This document shows, one piece after another, positions 4,797 through 5,623 of a stretch of 5,623 bases of DNA. The DNA lies in assembly GCA_029865665.1 (NCBI GenBank), contig JARXAV010000122.1, positions 1 to 5,623 on the forward strand, written 5' to 3'. Origin of the DNA: Flectobacillus sp. GTDB lineage: Bacteria > Bacteroidota > Bacteroidia > Cytophagales > Spirosomataceae. The notes below the pieces were generated by a model. That model saw only the letters and a program-made list of their open reading frames with translations, was not told the origin of the DNA and made no database searches. The translations under genes were made by a program, and so were the position numbers. Each line of letters opens with the position of its first letter. Position 1 is the first letter of the stretch.

Positions 4797-5623
4797 TGTC
4801 AAAAACCCGACAATTCACTAAGATTCCGATCAAGATTATGCGAATCTCCTTAGCTCAACTCTTCATTTCCATTTTGTGCATCTCGTTTGCCAATGCTGGA
4901 AATGTAAACGCACAAGAAATACTTGGGCGTAAAGTTAGTTTAACTGCTTATAATCAAGAGGTTGAAAAAATCCTCGAACAAATTGAAGCGACGGCGAATG
5001 TGAAATTCATGTACAGCCCTCAATTGATTTCGGCTAGTAGAAAAACCAGTATTTCTGCCAAACAAGAAAAACTATCAGTCTTGTTGGATGACTTACTACG
5101 TCCTTTAAAAATCAATTATGAAGTGGTGGATAGCAAGATTTTGCTTAACAGAGCTTCAACTACCAATATAGACGCTCAAGTAATTGAGCAAACCATCAAA
5201 GGAAAAATTACCGATGCCGAAAAAGGTGAAGGCATTCCTGGGGCAAGTATTGCCATCAAAGGAACGTCGAAAGGAACGGTTTCTGACGAAAATGGTAATT
5301 ACACCTTAACTGTACCCAACGAAAAAGCCGTTTTGGTCATTACATCGGTGGGCTACAGCCGTGAAGAGGTTTTAGTGGGCAATCGTTTTACAGTAAATAT
5401 TAGCCTAAATCCAGACACCAAAAACCTAAACGAAGTGGTGGTTGTGGGTTATGGTACACAGAAAGTAACAACCGTATCGGGGGCTATTTCTACCGTAAAA
5501 GGAAGCGATATTGAGAAATTAAAACCTGTTAGACCAGAAGATGCCCTACAAGGAAGAGCCTCTGGGGTAACAGTCATTTCGAGTGGTTCGCCAGGTTCAA
5601 AACCAACGGTTCTGATTCGTGGA
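4796..5623 (+). CDS. SusC/RagA-family TonB-dependent receptor with STN domain, N-terminal part (runs off the right edge)
   Basis: Outer-membrane TonB-dependent transporter of the SusC type, which normally works with a SusD lipoprotein to import glycans, peptides or other nutrients. The visible 276 codons remain open to the edge; full-length proteins are about 1000-1200 residues. The ATG at 4796 gives a long leader typical of the family (KIPIKIMRISLAQLFISILC) with likely cleavage after VNA at residue 39; a later ATG at 4838 (residue 15) is a less likely start. Residues 46-118 form the STN signalling domain (VSLTAYNQEVEKILEQIE to SKILLN). Residues 133-206 form a carboxypeptidase-regulatory-like beta-sandwich (IKGKITD, GIPGASIAIKGT, GTVSDENGNYTLTVP). 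NEVVVVGYGTQK at 212-223 is the conserved family motif leading into the plug (ALQGRASGVTVIS, LIRG). The STN domain and the sigma/anti-sigma genes upstream indicate a signal-transducing receptor. The substrate cannot be told from this part. Confidence 0.95.
   Translation, partial: MSKTRQFTKIPIKIMRISLAQLFISILCISFANAGNVNAQEILGRKVSLTAYNQEVEKILEQIEATANVKFMYSPQLISASRKTSISAKQEKLSVLLDDLLRPLKINYEVVDSKILLNRASTTNIDAQVIEQTIKGKITDAEKGEGIPGASIAIKGTSKGTVSDENGNYTLTVPNEKAVLVITSVGYSREEVLVGNRFTVNISLNPDTKNLNEVVVVGYGTQKVTTVSGAISTVKGSDIEKLKPVRPEDALQGRASGVTVISSGSPGSKPTVLIRG

Overview
The window looks like chromosomal DNA from a member of the Bacteroidota, most likely a Cytophagales relative (Spirosomataceae-type). 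This rests on low GC, a SusC/RagA-type TonB-dependent receptor that opens with an STN domain, a FecI-like ECF sigma factor paired with a FecR-type anti-sigma factor, a promoter box of the TAnnTTTG type, no clear Shine-Dalgarno sequences, and a lycopene cyclase for carotenoids. The genus cannot be fixed from sequence alone.

Left part (1-2105, all minus strand). Read in transcription order there are three genes. The first is a small, very acidic protein of unknown function (2105-1701). The second is an exported YkuD-fold enzyme of the YafK/DpaA branch (1535-741). The third is the N-terminal half of a lycopene beta-cyclase (593 to beyond the left edge). Gaps of about 150-165 bases separate them and carry short perfect palindromes plus a degenerate 7-base tandem repeat, so they may not form one operon.

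Middle (2106-2631). A 526-base divergent intergenic region separates the minus-strand genes from a plus-strand module. It holds a likely promoter on each side and a cluster of REP-like palindromes.

Right part (2632-5623, plus strand). This is a cell-surface signalling module: ECF sigma factor (2632-3222), a 201-base gap with a hairpin, a membrane-anchored FecR-like anti-sigma factor (3424-4530), a 265-base leader with a perfect 10-bp hairpin, then the start of a SusC-family outer-membrane transporter with signal peptide, STN domain, carboxypeptidase-regulatory-like domain and plug (4796 to beyond the right edge). By analogy with FecA/FecR/FecI, ligand binding at the receptor would be passed through its STN domain to the periplasmic part of the FecR protein, releasing the sigma factor to transcribe the receptor operon. 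A SusD-type lipoprotein would be expected just past the right edge.

No gene set here is clearly a new system. The most interesting points are a family of dispersed palindromes, a minus-strand terminator-like hairpin in the susC leader (possible antisense RNA), a heptad tandem repeat at a stop codon, and the matching STN-like domains of the anti-sigma factor and the receptor.
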